The notes beneath the pieces are model-generated. The model did no database searches. It saw only the letters and a program-made list of their open reading frames with translations, and had not been told where the DNA came from. Below are positions 61,350-64,000 of a stretch of DNA of 64,000 nucleotides, one piece after another. This DNA is from Carnegiea gigantea (lineage: Eukaryota; Streptophyta; Magnoliopsida; Caryophyllales; Cactaceae), in NCBI GenBank assembly GCA_029747015.1, contig JAKOGI010000121.1, forward strand, positions 923,501-987,500, given 5' to 3'. Made by a program: the position numbers and the translations under genes. The number at the start of each line of letters is the position of its first letter. Positions within the stretch are counted from its first letter, which is position 1.

Positions 61350-62859
61350 CGTGGTTAGGGAAATTTATAAATGGGTCATTCTTCAACATGCTTTTAACAA
61401 ATTCATTTTTTTTGCAACAAATGGGTGTTGCATTTGGAGGGAAAATCAAATGGGAGAAAATGCAAAGGGAGATTAAATTACATAAATACCCTTAATGAAA
61501 ATAATGTGACAGTGAGTGCAGTGGGAACGACTTTGTGGTTGGGGAGGAGCTAATGGAGCACTGTGAAGACAACACCAATGCCTTGGACCTTCCCAACGCG
61601 CAGACGGTAGGGCAGTGGTAGAGAGAGAGAGAGAAATCTGAGCAGAAAGGGTGGAGGAGAAGAGAGAGGGGTGGAAGGTTGAAGAAGAGGGCTTGGGGTA
61701 GCCAAGTTTGGGCTAGCTACAGAGAGAGAAGGCCATAGTAGAGAAAGTCATGACGGCGGAAGGTTGGGGTAGAAGAAGAATGGGGCAGGCTTTCAACGGC
61801 GGCAAGGTCAGTGGACACCGAAAAAGGGCGAACAAGGGTCGACAGATGCAGAAGGAGGGGGCACTAAAGATCAATTTGAGGTAAGATTTTCGAATTTCAA
61901 AATTGTAGTCAATTGTAGTCAATTTTGAGCCAGTTGTGAATGTGGAAATTATGGTGAGTCTGGTGTTATGTGAGGGGTGGGAATTGTAGATGGAGAAGTT
62001 AGGGATTCCTTATTGTGAGGTTGGGATTGCCAAACTGCATAGGAATTGCGTTTGCCACGTGAAAGGGAGGATTATGTGTGGTAGAGGTCAGTGTTGACCT
62101 AAGTAGGCATATGTGCATACCTATGTATAAAGTGATAAATCTCAGTTACTGAGATGATAACCATCATGATAACCTGTGTACACCGTGGTGGACATGGTTG
62201 AGGGCATGGAGAAATAGGTGGGGGGCGACGTAGATGCGACTGTTGGTGTTGGGGTAGTAGTTGTGGGAAAAAATGTGCGTGTGTTTGAGTGGAAGAAGTG
62301 ATATTTAGGCAGTATAGGTAGTGAAGGACAGGCATGTGAATGTATGCCTAAGTTGTGATGTCATTGTCCGTGGTTAACAGTGTTGAAGGATGTGGCTATC
62401 TGGCATAACCTGTTTGTTGGGCAGCCGTTAGCGGTGTAGAGGCAATGGTAGAATAAGGACTGACATTTGGTGTCATTAAGTGTGAGTACTGAATGTTGGG
62501 GGGCAACGATGTTACTGTTAGTGCATGACCAACAAAGGAAAATTGCATTACAAATCAAGTGCGAAAGACATGAACATGTTGTTTTGGGAAGGAAGGTATT
62601 GCTTGATTGGATGAACACCTCTCCCATGGTTAACAAGGATCAGGGTGAAGATGGTGTGAATGCTAATGTCATCGTGATTTCACCATGTCGTGATTGTGGT
62701 CGCCCTTGAACACAGTTGTGGTAAACCCTTGGATGCAGTGTGTGTGTGTGGAATCCCTTGCTGTAAGAACTGAGTGTAGGTAATAGAGGGTGCAGGGAGG
62801 AGTAAGATATTAGACATTTGTAAGTGATGAAAATGTTGTGTGTTTTACAGGTATCTGAG
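61350..62859. other. Upstream region of the 62860 ORF, possible MULE end
   Basis: It begins with phrases like GGGAAATTTATAAATGGGTC and ATTACATAAATACCCTTAA, which look like MULE TIR sequence. A GA run lies at 61620-61634. It is then purine- and G-rich with many TGTG/GTGG words. Short frames (for example 62467-62709) have no recognisable family. The region could be the 5' part or introns of the gene to the right. The right end of any such element lies outside the window. Confidence 0.35.
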
Positions 62860-63891
62860 ATGGTGTTGCGCAGTGGGCGGAAGCATGTGCATTCTGTAGG
62901 ATCCCCAGAGACGTCGGGGCGGACAGGTGAAGAGAGCGATCCTGAGTATCATAGTGGTGATGAACGGGGAAGCTAGCACAATAGTTCAGAGTCATTTGCA
63001 AGTGAGGAGGTGAGCAGCAACAATAGTGACCACTTCAAGGGAAAGATGTGGTCAAAGAAGAGGCACGACCTACGACGTCAGAGGCAGCGAGTGGTGGGGC
63101 ATTGGAAGGGGTTTGGAGTGAAGGGGAAGGGGAAGGTGAACGAAGTGAAGGGGAGAAGTACGGATGATGAAAAAGAGGACACTAGCAGACAGCAGGCTGT
63201 GGATGTGGATGTGGATATTAGGCACCATTGTCCGTTGGACGTAATATGTGCACTGAACGATCAGTTGTCGGATATCCAGAAGGAAGCTGTAAGGGGAATG
63301 GTATGGAGTTCGGTGCTAGAGTACAGGACATTTTTAATGGACCGACACTTGGTGCAGACATTTTTACAAGCGTGGAACGTAGAGAGTAAGTGCTTCAAGC
63401 TAGGGCGGACGGAGGTACTATTCTCACACTTTGATGTTACATTGCTGATGGGGTTCCCAGCCACTAGGAAACGCGTTGCATTTGAGAGGAGTGCTGGTGG
63501 CAGTGAGGTGGAGGAGGTGTTGAAGGGAGCAATGGAAGAGCGTGTGTGTAGAGAGAGGTAAAGGCGGAGGACAACACAGAAGGACGTGCGCATTTGCAGG
63601 AACTATGTGTTGGTGTTACTTGAGTTGTGCAGGGTGAACAACACTGTTGAGAGAGTTGCGTTATTTAAGAAGTTGTACACATTCTTGGTGGTGAGTGGAT
63701 TGTTATTTCCTCGGTGTGTAGGTGGTGTAGTGTGGGATTTGGTGCATATTATGGAGGATGTGGGCGGGGTGGGGGAGTATAATTGCATGGAAGCGGTGTG
63801 GGAGTTTCTGGTGCACGCGATGGAGGAAAGCCAGGAGAAGATGTGGAGCATGAAGAACTTACAAATCAATGGCTTCGCGAGGATCCTCTAG
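62860..63891 (+). pseudogene. Plant-mobile-domain / DUF1985-like ORF, two stops
   Basis: Frame from ATG 62860 (MVLRSGRKHVHSVGSPETSG) with TAG at 62974-62976 and TAA at 63559-63561; all pieces are in one frame. The N-terminus is basic and charged (residues 1-110). Then follows a domain with FLQAWNVESKCFKLGRTEVL and FSHFDVTLLMGFPATRKRV, and after the second stop VALFKKLYTFLVVSGLLFPR, MEDVGGVGEYNCMEAVWEFL and LQINGFARIL. This order (W-FxLG...DV-LLxGFPxTGKRV...FKKLY...FLxP...LxxYNWAEAV...GCAxLL) is that of the plant mobile-domain/DUF1985 proteins often carried by MULE or CACTA elements with Ulp1-like proteases. An acceptor-like TTTTACAG precedes the ATG. Continues to the window edge without further domain. 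Confidence 0.6.
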
Positions 63892-64000
63892 ATCTTGTGT
63901 GAAGTGAAGCGAATGTTTTCATGTTGTTTATTTGCATGAAGTGGCTTTTTTTTTTTTAATTCAATCTAACGGTTGTTGGTGTGCAGTTGTTTTTTTATTT

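Overview
This is nuclear DNA of a flowering plant, probably a eudicot. It is AT-rich and dominated by nested transposable elements, microsatellites and MITEs, with plant-type LTR retrotransposons (Athila-like, Tekay-like and copia), Mutator-like (MULE) and PIF/Harbinger transposons, and two copies of an endogenous pararetrovirus (EPRV, Caulimoviridae). Only one gene looks like an intact host gene: an intronless 147-residue helical protein at 59051-59494. No tRNA, rRNA or CRISPR array was found.

Layout. (1) 1-3561: intergenic DNA with one MITE. (2) 3571-23269: a 19.7-kb MULE with ~200-bp terminal inverted repeats (TIRs) and a 9-bp target-site duplication (TSD). Its transposase gene (minus strand, 22800 down to about 12061) is split by a Tekay-like non-autonomous LTR element (14344-21623). 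Its left flank holds a 6.9-kb element carrying EPRV copy 1 (3866-10796). (3) 23279-25265: intergenic, a second copy of the same MITE and trinucleotide repeats. (4) about 25266-37185: a four-level retrotransposon nest, with TSDs supporting the three inner insertions: old copia B, then copia A (TSD TCTCT), then a solo LTR D (TSD TATAG), then an Athila-like gag-protease element C (TSD AGCTG). (5) 37186-38242: a copia-type LTR with primer-binding site joined to the body and 3' LTR of a different small element. (6) 39154-42409: a fold-back element with ~400-450-bp inverted ends enclosing an unknown ORF, a tandem TRIM, a 98-bp TA tract and a 235-nt almost pure pyrimidine tract. (7) 44225-57174: a PIF/Harbinger element with decayed transposase and Myb/SANT genes, into which a 7.2-kb element carrying EPRV copy 2 (44615-51800) is inserted. 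(8) 57180-64000: minisatellite, MITEs, the host gene, an RNase H-like gene fragment hit by a MITE, and a decayed plant-mobile-domain-like ORF at the right edge.

The main observation is that both EPRV genomes are carried in units with MULE-like ends: inverted arrays of a degenerate ~30-bp phrase (GG-C-C followed by TTTGG and an A/T tail), a 9-bp TSD at each unit, and the same viral break point just upstream of the tRNA-Met primer-binding site. The simplest reading is a family of TIR elements that captured a whole pararetroviral genome and spread it by DNA transposition. The viral unit keeps a recognisable plan on the minus strand: small coiled-coil ORF, capsid plus movement polyprotein, protease-RT-RNase H polyprotein, a last ORF, a 35S-like TATA box and a poly(A) signal. 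Both copies carry stops and substitutions and neither looks able to encode a virus.
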